Shown here in pieces: positions 1-5,217 of a stretch of DNA of 6,916 bases. Both the position numbers and the translations under genes were made by a program. The stretch is from positions 1-6,916 of the forward strand of contig JAUXHM010000056.1 of the NCBI GenBank assembly GCA_030621535.1, given 5' to 3'. The stretch is from Candidatus Methanophagales archaeon. Lineage in GTDB: Archaea; Halobacteriota; Syntropharchaeia; Alkanophagales; Methanospirareceae. How positions within the stretch are numbered: position 1 is the stretch's first letter; the number at the start of each line of letters is the position of its first letter. Below the pieces are notes generated by a model. That model saw only the letters and a list, made by a program, of their open reading frames with translations. It ran no database searches and was not told the DNA's origin.

Positions 1-465
1 CGAATCAACGGCAACAAAACCTTCTTCTGTCTCTATCCCGCCACCCATCGCAACTAACGCAGTTCGCTGGAATCCACACGTGTTCGACCCGTCAATCACG
101 ATTTTCCGCATCGTGTGAACCTCATCCACCGGATTCATGTTCAGCAGCAGTGCGACCTCTAAGGAAACGTCAATGGCTTCTTGATTCAATTCTCCCGGCG
201 GCTGTTCGTCATTTTCCACCAAACAGGTGCTGTCATAACCTTTATAAATAAACGTCCTGCTGTATTTCTCTTCTTCAAGCGCAGCTTTGTCCACTTCACC
301 CATTTCGCTCTTTGACGCCCGCTGATACCGCTTAAATGAGAGCGTAGATTCTTTTTTGTCCCTCAGTGTGGTAGGGCATTTGCAAAAGAGTTTGGTTCTC
401 GTATCGAGCTGCTGATGTATTTCCAAGCCTGCTTTTAGTCCTATTTTGTGGTAGTCTATTTTCAT
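1..465 (-). CDS. gatE: Glu-tRNA(Gln) amidotransferase subunit E, N-terminal part
   Basis: GatE works with GatD in the cytosol to convert misacylated Glu-tRNA(Gln) into Gln-tRNA(Gln). GatE carries the kinase/transamidase site and GatD supplies the ammonia. I translated 155 codons from the ATG at 465-463 to the left edge; the reading frame is open throughout. The early block [12 protein letters not shown] (residues 11-22) is the GatB/GatE-type signature. The CKCP cysteines (28-31) and the later block [18 protein letters not shown] (119-136) are those expected of the archaeal E subunit rather than bacterial GatB. Full-length GatE is about 620 residues, so roughly three quarters lies outside the window. 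No strong Shine-Dalgarno is visible; there is only a weak AAGG about 8 bases before the start. It lies 109 bp downstream of a toxin-antitoxin cassette on the same strand, and no functional link is implied. Confidence 0.93.
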   Translation of the reverse strand, partial: MKIDYHKIGLKAGLEIHQQLDTRTKLFCKCPTTLRDKKESTLSFKRYQRASKSEMGEVDKAALEEEKYSRTFIYKGYDSTCLVENDEQPPGELNQEAIDVSLEVALLLNMNPVDEVHTMRKIVIDGSNTCGFQRTALVAMGGGIETEEGFVAVDS

Positions 466-484
466 CGTAAACCTTTTCTTATGC

Positions 485-496
485 GGGCTTCCGCCC
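485..496 (-). other. Small GC hairpin in the gatE leader
   Basis: On the minus strand GGGC-GGAA-GCCC forms a 4-bp stem closed by a GNRA-type tetraloop, 19 bases before the gatE start. It is the only GC-rich patch in an otherwise AT-rich 109-bp gap (466-574). No U-tract follows, so it is not a convincing terminator for the upstream toxin gene. It could be a leader structure or chance. I see nothing else firm in the gap beyond generic AT-rich TATA-like stretches around 520-550. Confidence 0.2.
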
Positions 497-574
497 CACA
501 ACCATTTTTATCCTTCTCCCATTTAATATTCACTCCAATTTTATCGCTGGAATACTTTGCTTTCATCCGTTAGC

Positions 575-925
575 TCAGCGAATCCACACACTATCACGAT
601 AATGCGTAACCAATTTCCCTTGGAATACTTCTGGGTCATGAGCATGAAGAAAATTTTCTATCATCCTAATTTCTTCTTCTGATCGTAGATTACCGTGCCG
701 AATATAAATAATTCCCTTTGTTTTCTCGGTAGGGAAGCGAATTGGATTGGTAAAATGATAATCTCTGGTAATAAGAGCTGCCTCTTCCCGTAATACCAAA
801 GCAAAAACATCCTCATCTGCCATCCCTCTTTCTGGCATTTCGGAGACAGAAATAGTATCATGCCCTCTCATTCGCAACCTTTCTATGACCCCATAGCTAA
901 CATTCTCGTCTATCACAATTTTCAT
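575..925 (-). CDS. DUF5615 PIN-like toxin
   Basis: This 116-residue protein matches the DUF5615 PIN-like family, which is usually paired with DUF433 proteins and presumed to be the ribonuclease toxin of such pairs. What is visible: the N-terminal IDEN acidic motif (residues 5-8), an acidic MADEDVF stretch (35-41), and LITRDYHF (51-58), the last carrying the late aspartate common to PIN-like folds. No signal peptide or membrane segment is present, so it should be cytosolic. Its ATG lies inside the stop region of the upstream antitoxin gene (ATGA overlap at 922-925), indicating translational coupling. The frame is intact and the length is normal for the family. Toxicity is inferred from family and context, not shown by the sequence. 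Confidence 0.82.
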   Translation of the reverse strand: MKIVIDENVSYGVIERLRMRGHDTISVSEMPERGMADEDVFALVLREEAALITRDYHFTNPIRFPTEKTKGIIYIRHGNLRSEEEIRMIENFLHAHDPEVFQGKLVTHYRDSVWIR

Positions 926-1152
926 CTGTAAACAGCCTTTTCAGTAGACAGATAAGCTGCATATTCTAAACAGCTCATGACATCATCATACTTGAGACGC
1001 GGGAAGTTCTTTAATATGGTATCGTAATCCTCACCGGCTGCAAGATGGCTCAGTATTACATACACCGGTATGCGAGTATCTCTAATGCAAGGTTCCCCAC
1101 CGCAGATGTTCGGGTCAGAGACAATATTTGTCTTAACTTTATGCTGCTCCAT
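922..1152 (-). CDS. DUF433 antitoxin
   Basis: This is a small DUF433-family protein, the predicted antitoxin and likely DNA-binding autoregulator of the downstream PIN-like toxin. The family signature is clear: the DPNICGGEPCIRDTRIPV block (residues 13-30) followed by the helix-rich LAAGEDYDTILKNFPRLKYDDV segment, read here in two parts (38-49 and 50-59). A GTG at 1158 would add two residues. I prefer the ATG at 1152 because the AAAGGA ribosome-binding site (1160-1165) sits 7 bases from ATG but only 1 base from GTG. That gives 76 residues. The last codons overlap the toxin start by 4 bases, so the two form one operon. The upstream region is AT-rich with a TATA-like box. The antitoxin role is inferred from family pairing. 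Confidence 0.83.
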   Translation of the reverse strand: MEQHKVKTNIVSDPNICGGEPCIRDTRIPVYVILSHLAAGEDYDTILKNFPRLKYDDVMSCLEYAAYLSTEKAVYR

Positions 1153-1159
1153 CTCCACT

Positions 1160-1165
1160 TCCTTT
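1160..1165 (-). promoter_or_regulatory. Ribosome-binding site of the DUF433 antitoxin
   Basis: AAAGGA on the minus strand lies 7 bases before the ATG at 1152 and only 1 base before the alternative GTG at 1158. The spacing decides in favour of ATG. Confidence 0.6.
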
Positions 1166-1187
1166 GCCCAAATGTTGTAATATTATC

Positions 1188-1220
1188 TATTTTTAAAATA
1201 TACATTATAAAACTTTCTTC
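1188..1220 (-). promoter_or_regulatory. Possible promoter/operator of the toxin-antitoxin operon
   Basis: On the minus strand a purine-rich GAAGAAAG (BRE-like, 1213-1220) precedes TTTATAAT (1204-1211), a good archaeal TATA-box match. Transcription would start near 1180, giving a leader of roughly 28 bases. Just downstream, 1188-1200 is a 13-base palindrome (TATTTT-T-AAAATA) that could serve as an autoregulatory operator, although AT-rich DNA yields such palindromes by chance. The rest of the 1153-1268 gap shows no gene and no clear terminator for enolase. Confidence 0.35.
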
Positions 1221-1268
1221 ACTATCCTTTTATATTCATTCACATAATCCACAGTTACCACAAAGACA

Positions 1269-2558
1269 TTATCCTTCCAAACCCCTACATCTCGCCTTCT
1301 CCCCCATCTCTTCCTCAATCCGCAGCAATTGATTGTATTTACAGGTTCTTTCGCTTCTTGCTGGAGCACCTGTTTTGATTATTTCAGCATTTATTGCCAC
1401 CGAGAAATCAGCGATAAACGCATCTCCCGTTTCGCCGGACCGATGACTGACGACCTTCTTATAGCCGTTTTCAGAAGCTAATCGGACAGTATCCAGGGTT
1501 TCCGAGACCGTGCCTATTTGATTCAACTTCAGCAGAACGGCATTTGCCGCTTTTTTCTTTATCCCCTCTCGAAGTCGCCTGACATTCGTCACGAACAGGT
1601 CATCGCCCACTATTATCTTCTGCGGCATCTTCGCCGTGAGTTCCGCAAACAACTCGAATGAGTCCTCTTCAAATGGGTCTTCTATCAGTTCTATCGGGTA
1701 TTTCTCTACAAGGGCTTGATAGAGTTCAATTAGTTCGTCGCCGTCTTTATCCCTGCCATCTATACGGTATTTTTTTGTTTTCGTGTCGAAGAAAGACGAG
1801 GCCGCCACATCCATGCCCAAGCATATTTCGTCCTCCGAGTAGCCTGCTTCGGTTATCGCTTCCGTTATCACATCGAGCGGCTCTTCTGTCATGCCCATAG
1901 GTGGTGCATAGCCGCCTTCATCACCAACGTTCGTGGCTATCTTCCCATATTTCTGCTCTAACACTTTTTTAAGCGCGTGGTAGGTCTCAACACCAGCTCG
2001 TAAATTGTCGCTGAACCTGTCAAAACCATTAGGCAAGATAAGGAACTCCTGTACGCTCAATTCGTTTCCCGCATGCTTACCGCCGTTTATCACGTTCATC
2101 ATTGGTATTGGAAGCGCATATTGTAGCTCCATTCCTGCGACGTGCTCGCAGATATATACAAAAAGAGGCGTATTCGTCGATTTTGCCGCCGCTTTACAAA
2201 CCGCTATTGATGCACCCAGAACAGAATTTGCACCTAATTTTGTCTTGTTTGGGGTTCCATCCAATTCAATTAGCCGCTCGTCTATTTCTCTTTGTTCGAG
2301 AACGTCCATACCCAGCAACCCGTTCCTAATTACGGTATTAACGACTTCAACCGCTTTGAGAACACCTTTACCACCATATCGCCTTTTATCGCCATCTCTT
2401 TTCTCCCACGCCTCTTTAGTTCCCGTAGACGCACCTGAAGGCACGCATGCTCTGCCAAACCCGGTCTCTGTATGCACTTCCACTTCTACTGTTGGGTTTC
2501 CACGCGAGTCTAAAATTTCCCTACCTTTTATTTCCTTAATTATTGTTGTAGCGGTCAT
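1269..2558 (-). CDS. eno: Enolase (2-phosphoglycerate dehydratase)
   Basis: Enolase interconverts 2-phosphoglycerate and phosphoenolpyruvate in cytosolic glycolysis/gluconeogenesis and needs Mg2+. The 429-residue length is standard. The N-terminal domain opens with the GREILDSRGNPTVEVEV block (12-28), and the mobile SGASTG loop is at 41-46. In the barrel domain the substrate and metal residues are all present: H162 and E171 (KHAGNELSVQEF), E214 (GDEGGYAP), metal ligands D250, E293 (LIEDPFEED) and D319 (IVGDD), catalytic K344 in the LLKLNQIGTVSET signature, S371-H372-R373-S374, and K395. The enzyme should be active. No Shine-Dalgarno precedes the ATG, and a TATA-like box about 40 bases upstream suggests a short or nearly leaderless transcript. 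It is transcribed divergently from serA. The toxin-antitoxin pair follows 116 bp downstream on the same strand. Confidence 0.97.
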   Translation of the reverse strand: MTATTIIKEIKGREILDSRGNPTVEVEVHTETGFGRACVPSGASTGTKEAWEKRDGDKRRYGGKGVLKAVEVVNTVIRNGLLGMDVLEQREIDERLIELDGTPNKTKLGANSVLGASIAVCKAAAKSTNTPLFVYICEHVAGMELQYALPIPMMNVINGGKHAGNELSVQEFLILPNGFDRFSDNLRAGVETYHALKKVLEQKYGKIATNVGDEGGYAPPMGMTEEPLDVITEAITEAGYSEDEICLGMDVAASSFFDTKTKKYRIDGRDKDGDELIELYQALVEKYPIELIEDPFEEDSFELFAELTAKMPQKIIVGDDLFVTNVRRLREGIKKKAANAVLLKLNQIGTVSETLDTVRLASENGYKKVVSHRSGETGDAFIADFSVAINAEIIKTGAPARSERTCKYNQLLRIEEEMGEKARCRGLEG

Positions 2559-2599
2559 TTTTCTATTTAATTTAAGCTTATGATTTCAGTGTAATTATA

Positions 2600-2607
2600 A
2601 TTATAAA
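2600..2607 (-). promoter_or_regulatory. Putative TATA box for eno
   Basis: TTTATAAT on the minus strand lies about 42 bases before the enolase ATG. That places the transcription start roughly 15-20 bases upstream of the ATG, consistent with the absence of a ribosome-binding site. It sits in the 99-bp divergent region (2559-2657) shared with serA. The surrounding DNA is very AT-rich, so the exact box is uncertain. Confidence 0.35.
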
Positions 2608-2611
2608 CATA

Positions 2612-2619
2612 TTTTTATA
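2612..2619 (+). promoter_or_regulatory. Putative TATA box for serA
   Basis: TTTTTATA on the plus strand lies 46 bases before the TTG at 2658. Transcription would start near 2638-2640, just ahead of the Shine-Dalgarno. It lies only a few bases from the oppositely oriented enolase box, so the two promoters could compete for, or share, transcription factors. Confidence 0.35.
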
Positions 2620-2644
2620 CTATGAGAGCAGAAGTAAACTTGGG

Positions 2645-2651
2645 AAAGGAG
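2645..2651 (+). promoter_or_regulatory. Strong Shine-Dalgarno of serA
   Basis: AAAGGAG ends 6 bases before a TTG codon at 2658 and 12 bases before the first ATG at 2664. The spacing favours the TTG start, but only two residues separate the two choices. Confidence 0.6.
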
Positions 2652-2657
2652 ATATAA

Positions 2658-4325
2658 TTGCCGATGAATCCGAAACTAAATGAGAGCGAGAAAGAAAAAG
2701 AGAAGAAGGTGCTTGTAACAGACCTGATCTCAGAAGAGGGGATAAAAAAGCTGCGGGAGTTTGCAGAAGTTGATGTTGAATTGGGATTAAGCAAGGAAGA
2801 ATTGAAGGAGCGTATTGCTGGCTATGATGCCCTGACTGTGAGAAGTGGCACGAAAGTGACGAAAGAAATAGTAGAAGCAGGAAGCGAGGGTAAACTAAAG
2901 GTGATAGGCAGAGCAGGTGTCGGTGTGGATAACATAGATGTGGAAACAGCGACGGAAAAGGGAATAATGGTTGTGAATGCACCGGCGGCAAACACTATAT
3001 CTGCGGCGGAACACACCATTGCGATGCTGCTCGGGCTTTCGAGGAAAATACCCGCGGCGAACATGTCGCTGAAATCGGGGGTATGGGAACGAAAAAAGCA
3101 CATGGGTGTGGAAGTAAATGGGAAGGTATTGGGCATAATAGGTCTGGGAAGAGTGGGGAGTGAAGTAGTGAAAAAGGCAAAAGGGCTTGGAATGCGGGTT
3201 GTCGCATACGACCCATTTATATCACAGGATAAGGCAGGGGAGCTTGGAATTACGCTTTCGGGCTTTAAGGAGGTTCTCTCTCTCTCGGATTTTATATCGC
3301 TGCATACGCCACTGACGAAGGAAACGCATCACATGGTGGGCGCGAAGGAGTTCGAGTTGATGAAAAACGGCGTCCGCGTGATAAATTGTGCTCGTGGAGG
3401 TCTAATAGATGAGCGTGCGCTAAAGGATGCGATAAAGAGCGGTAAAGTGGCAGGTGCCGCACTGGACGTCTTTGAAGAGGAGCCACCATCATCAGGTGAA
3501 AGAGAGCTACTGGAACTGGAAGAAGTAGTGGTTACGCCTCATCTCGGTGCATCCACAGAGGAAGCCCAGAAGGCTGCGGCTATAAATATCGCAGAGGAAG
3601 TTATAAATGCGTTAATGAATAAACCCGTAAGGAACGCTATAAACATGATATACGTGGAAGAGGAGTTGATGGGTGCCATAAAGCCTTATTTGGTATTAGC
3701 GGATAAACTTGGACGACTCTCTGCACAGCTCATACCGAAATCAAGTAGAACTGAGCAATTTGAGGTTTCTTATGAGGGGGAAATAGGAGCTGGAGGGGTA
3801 GGGGCAGGAACAGGCATAGCGGGAAACACGAGATTGATAACCGTGGCAATGCTGAAGAGCTTCTTATCTTGGTTCATTGACGGGGTGAATTACGTGAATG
3901 CCGAAACGATAGCGAAGAAATTTGGGATAAAGGTTACCGAAAGCAAGACCGAGACCATTGAAAATTTCTCCTCGTTGATTAGCATTACGACGACTACGCA
4001 GAGCGAAAAGAAAAGAACCGTTGCTGGCACACTATTTGGAAAAGACGACTTAAGAATAGTGAGGCTCAATGGATTCAGGGTAGATGCATCTCCTTCTGGG
4101 TATATGCTTCTATGCACCTTTTCGGATAAGCCGGGGGTGATAGGTCCAGTATGTACGATTTTGGGTGACAGGGAAATAAACATCGCAGGGATGCAGGTAG
4201 GAAGGGAGAAAGCAGGAGGAGAAGCGGTTATGGTACTTAACGTAGATAGCAGCGTTGGTGAAGACACAATGGAAGAGATAAAAGAGGTGGAGAACATATC
4301 TGATGTGAAACTTGTGAGGCTATGA
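2658..4325 (+). CDS. serA: D-3-phosphoglycerate dehydrogenase
   Basis: SerA oxidises 3-phosphoglycerate to 3-phosphohydroxypyruvate with NAD, the first step of phosphorylated serine synthesis, in the cytosol. The domains run in order. The substrate-binding part starts near residue 18. The NAD-binding Rossmann fold has GLGRVG (162-167) and acidic D185. The catalytic trio is R246 (CARGG), E275 (EEEP) and H295 (TPHLGAS). An intervening domain spans about 325-475, and a C-terminal ACT domain about 480-555 (CTFSDKPGVIGPV...INIAGMQVGR) probably provides serine feedback. At 555 residues it exceeds the usual ~525. The surplus is a charged Lys/Glu-rich N-terminus (1-17) and a glycine-rich insert in the intervening domain (376-390). 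Start: TTG at 2658 fits the Shine-Dalgarno best; ATG at 2664 is the alternative. Isoleucine is mostly AUA (11 of the first 15). It is divergent from eno. Confidence 0.95.
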   Translation: MPMNPKLNESEKEKEKKVLVTDLISEEGIKKLREFAEVDVELGLSKEELKERIAGYDALTVRSGTKVTKEIVEAGSEGKLKVIGRAGVGVDNIDVETATEKGIMVVNAPAANTISAAEHTIAMLLGLSRKIPAANMSLKSGVWERKKHMGVEVNGKVLGIIGLGRVGSEVVKKAKGLGMRVVAYDPFISQDKAGELGITLSGFKEVLSLSDFISLHTPLTKETHHMVGAKEFELMKNGVRVINCARGGLIDERALKDAIKSGKVAGAALDVFEEEPPSSGERELLELEEVVVTPHLGASTEEAQKAAAINIAEEVINALMNKPVRNAINMIYVEEELMGAIKPYLVLADKLGRLSAQLIPKSSRTEQFEVSYEGEIGAGGVGAGTGIAGNTRLITVAMLKSFLSWFIDGVNYVNAETIAKKFGIKVTESKTETIENFSSLISITTTTQSEKKRTVAGTLFGKDDLRIVRLNGFRVDASPSGYMLLCTFSDKPGVIGPVCTILGDREINIAGMQVGREKAGGEAVMVLNVDSSVGEDTMEEIKEVENISDVKLVRL

Positions 4326-4332
4326 TAACACT

Positions 4333-4357
4333 TTTTCTTTTTTAGAAAAAAAGAAAA
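4333..4357 (+). terminator. Hairpin with T-rich arm after serA
   Basis: Positions 4333-4343 pair perfectly with 4347-4357: an 11-bp stem, almost all A-T with one C-G pair, and an AGA loop. An outer CAC/GTG pairing (4329-4331 with 4361-4363) could extend it. It starts 8 bases after the serA stop. T-runs on this strand are typical of archaeal termination; the hairpin itself may be incidental. It separates serA from rpl32e. Confidence 0.45.
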
Positions 4358-4405
4358 CCTGTGCTAAAAGAAAAAAAATATTAAAAGTTGTGTGTAAATC
4401 AGTGT

Positions 4406-4413
4406 CTTAAATA
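4406..4413 (+). promoter_or_regulatory. Putative TATA box for rpl32e
   Basis: CTTAAATA differs by one base from the archaeal TTTAAATA box. Its spacing would put the transcription start within a few bases of the ATG at 4438, giving a leaderless mRNA, consistent with no well-placed Shine-Dalgarno. An alternative AT-rich box lies around 4377-4388, which would give a leader of about 30 bases. Confidence 0.3.
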
Positions 4414-4437
4414 GAAGGGGGTTATACGATATATACA

Positions 4438-4797
4438 ATGAAAAAGAAGAAACCAAAATTCGAGCGATACGGATGGCGGAAAAAGAAGAAATTGAGTAAG
4501 AGCTGGAGAAGACCGCGTGGGATTGATAACAAGATGAGAGAGCATATAGCGGCGAAAGGTGCGGTGGTGAACTCCGGATACCGGAAGAAGAAAGAAGAGC
4601 GAGGACTGCATCCTTCTGGAGTGCGCGAAGTGCCTGTTTTTAATGTGAATGACCTTGCTAAGGCAGTGGTGGCGGTATCGGTACCAACGCCAGTACCCGT
4701 AGCAGCGCGGATAGCATCAGGAGTTGGAAGGCGAAAAAGGGAACAAATAGAAGAGGAAGCCGCAGCGCGTGGTATAAAGGTGCTTAATCCTAAATAA
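4438..4797 (+). CDS. rpl32e: 50S ribosomal protein eL32 (L32e)
   Basis: eL32 is a basic protein of the archaeal/eukaryotic large ribosomal subunit, bound to 23S rRNA. The 119-residue product carries the family signature at residues 8-28: F8-x-R10, a lysine cluster, then W23-R24-R25-P26-R27-G28, followed by IDNKMRE. GLHPSGVREVPVFNV (56-70) matches the conserved core. The family lacks a bacterial counterpart, which supports an archaeal host. The protein is short but complete for the core domain. In most archaea the gene lies in the ribosomal spc-type cluster between L6 and L19e. Here it stands alone between serA and a decayed toxin-antitoxin locus, and probably has its own promoter. The ATG at 4438 is the only reasonable start. 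Confidence 0.95.
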   Translation: MKKKKPKFERYGWRKKKKLSKSWRRPRGIDNKMREHIAAKGAVVNSGYRKKKEERGLHPSGVREVPVFNVNDLAKAVVAVSVPTPVPVAARIASGVGRRKREQIEEEAAARGIKVLNPK

Positions 4798-4821
4798 AAT
4801 AGTTAAAATACAAATATGTTG

Positions 4822-4828
4822 AAAGGAG
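4822..4828 (+). promoter_or_regulatory. Ribosome-binding site of the relic antitoxin
   Basis: AAAGGAG lies 6 bases before the ATG at 4835. It is as good as the serA site, showing that the broken antitoxin gene still has an intact translation start. Confidence 0.5.
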
Positions 4829-4834
4829 ATAGAC

Positions 4835-5048
4835 ATGACCAAAACAGTAGAAGTCATATATGAAGAGAATGTATTAAAACTCATTGAGCCTATAAAAGGC
4901 ATATAGGGAACATGAGAGAATGCTAGTAATTCTCTGCTCGCATCCTATCAAGAAAGGTCTGCGTGAGCTGGTAGGAACACTAACACATGAAGAGGCAGAG
5001 GCAATGCAGAAACTTATTGGCGAGGAGTTTGAGAAAATTGAAGGTGAA
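4835..5048 (+). pseudogene. Frameshifted VapB-type antitoxin (UPF0165/DUF104-like)
   Basis: From the ATG at 4835 the frame reads MTKTVEVIYEENVLKLIEP and stops at TAG 4904-4906 after 23 codons. The start resembles the UPF0165/DUF104 (AF2212-like) antitoxins (xxxIYExGVxKPLEP). The next frame continues directly with REHERMLVIL (4905-4934) and KKGLRELVGTLTHEEAEAMQ (4950-5009), ending EEFEKIEGE near 5048. This has the look of the same family's C-terminal half. Removing one T near 4904 joins both parts into a single ~71-residue protein, the normal family length. The gene is therefore most simply read as a pseudogene with a one-base insertion. An ATG at 4920 opens a 52-codon frame that might still express the C-terminal part. 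Function before decay: antitoxin for the PIN toxin that follows. Family assignment is by recognition, not search. Confidence 0.7.
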
Positions 5049-5211
5049 AAAGATAGGTCATCCTATTCCAGAAAATGACATCTGGGTTGCTGCGACATGT
5101 TTAGAAGTTGGTGTTCCACTTCTCACCCGAGATGGTCACTTTGACTATATTCGTGGTTTAGAGGTCATTAACTGGGAGGAGCAAGAACAAAACCCCTTCG
5201 GGGAAATTTAG
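5047..5211 (+). pseudogene. 3' remnant of a PIN-domain (VapC-type) toxin
   Basis: The frame from about 5047 reads KKIGHPIPENDIWVAA then LLTRDGHFDYIRGLEVINW (ending near 5175), the typical C-terminal end of a VapC PIN ribonuclease. The late acidic residues (the D of PEND and of LTRD) are there, but roughly 90 N-terminal residues, including the first catalytic Asp and the central Glu, are absent. The antitoxin tail runs directly into this piece at about 5044-5050, so an internal deletion probably fused the two genes. A start at 4987 gives an open frame of 74 codons, but its first ~20 residues are antitoxin DNA read out of frame. The last codons after 5188 appear to come from the IS91-like end. 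It should be inactive as a nuclease. Confidence 0.72.
5193..5203 (-). repeat. Probable oriIS hairpin of the IS91-like element
   Basis: CCCC-GAA-GGGG on the minus strand (equally C-UUCG-G tetraloop form on the plus strand) is followed by TTTT and then GTTCTTG. That heptamer holds both target tetranucleotides of IS91 (GTTC and CTTG on this strand). The hairpin lies 14 bases beyond the transposase stop codon, where the replication origin of IS91-type elements is expected. Confidence 0.55.
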
Positions 5212-5217
5212 AGCACT

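Noticed and set aside
1236..1262. TGTGG-like direct repeats and repeated ATTCA/CATAAT words in the enolase-antitoxin gap
   Set aside because: The units are 5-6 bases, in direct not inverted orientation, and too short to distinguish from chance.
1045..1332. Plus-strand open frame spanning the gap between the antitoxin and enolase
   Set aside because: It overlaps both real genes on the opposite strand. The portion in the gap is low-complexity AT-rich DNA, and no domain is recognisable.
2005..2583. Long plus-strand open frame antisense to enolase
   Set aside because: It lies wholly opposite a strongly conserved enolase coding frame, its translation has no recognisable domain, and Ser/Leu/Pro-rich content is typical of antisense shadows.
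2620..2991. Minus-strand open frame over the start of serA
   Set aside because: It is a Ser/Leu/Pro-rich shadow of the purine-rich serA coding strand, with no ribosome-binding site or family match.
3787..3816. G-rich serA stretch as a G-quadruplex
   Set aside because: Most tracts are only GG with two GGGG runs. A stable quadruplex is not supported, and the coding explanation (glycine codons) is sufficient.
4987..5211. The 74-codon open frame taken as an intact small PIN protein
   Set aside because: Only its last ~43 conserved residues match a PIN domain. The first part is antitoxin sequence read in the wrong frame, and the essential N-terminal acidic residues are missing.
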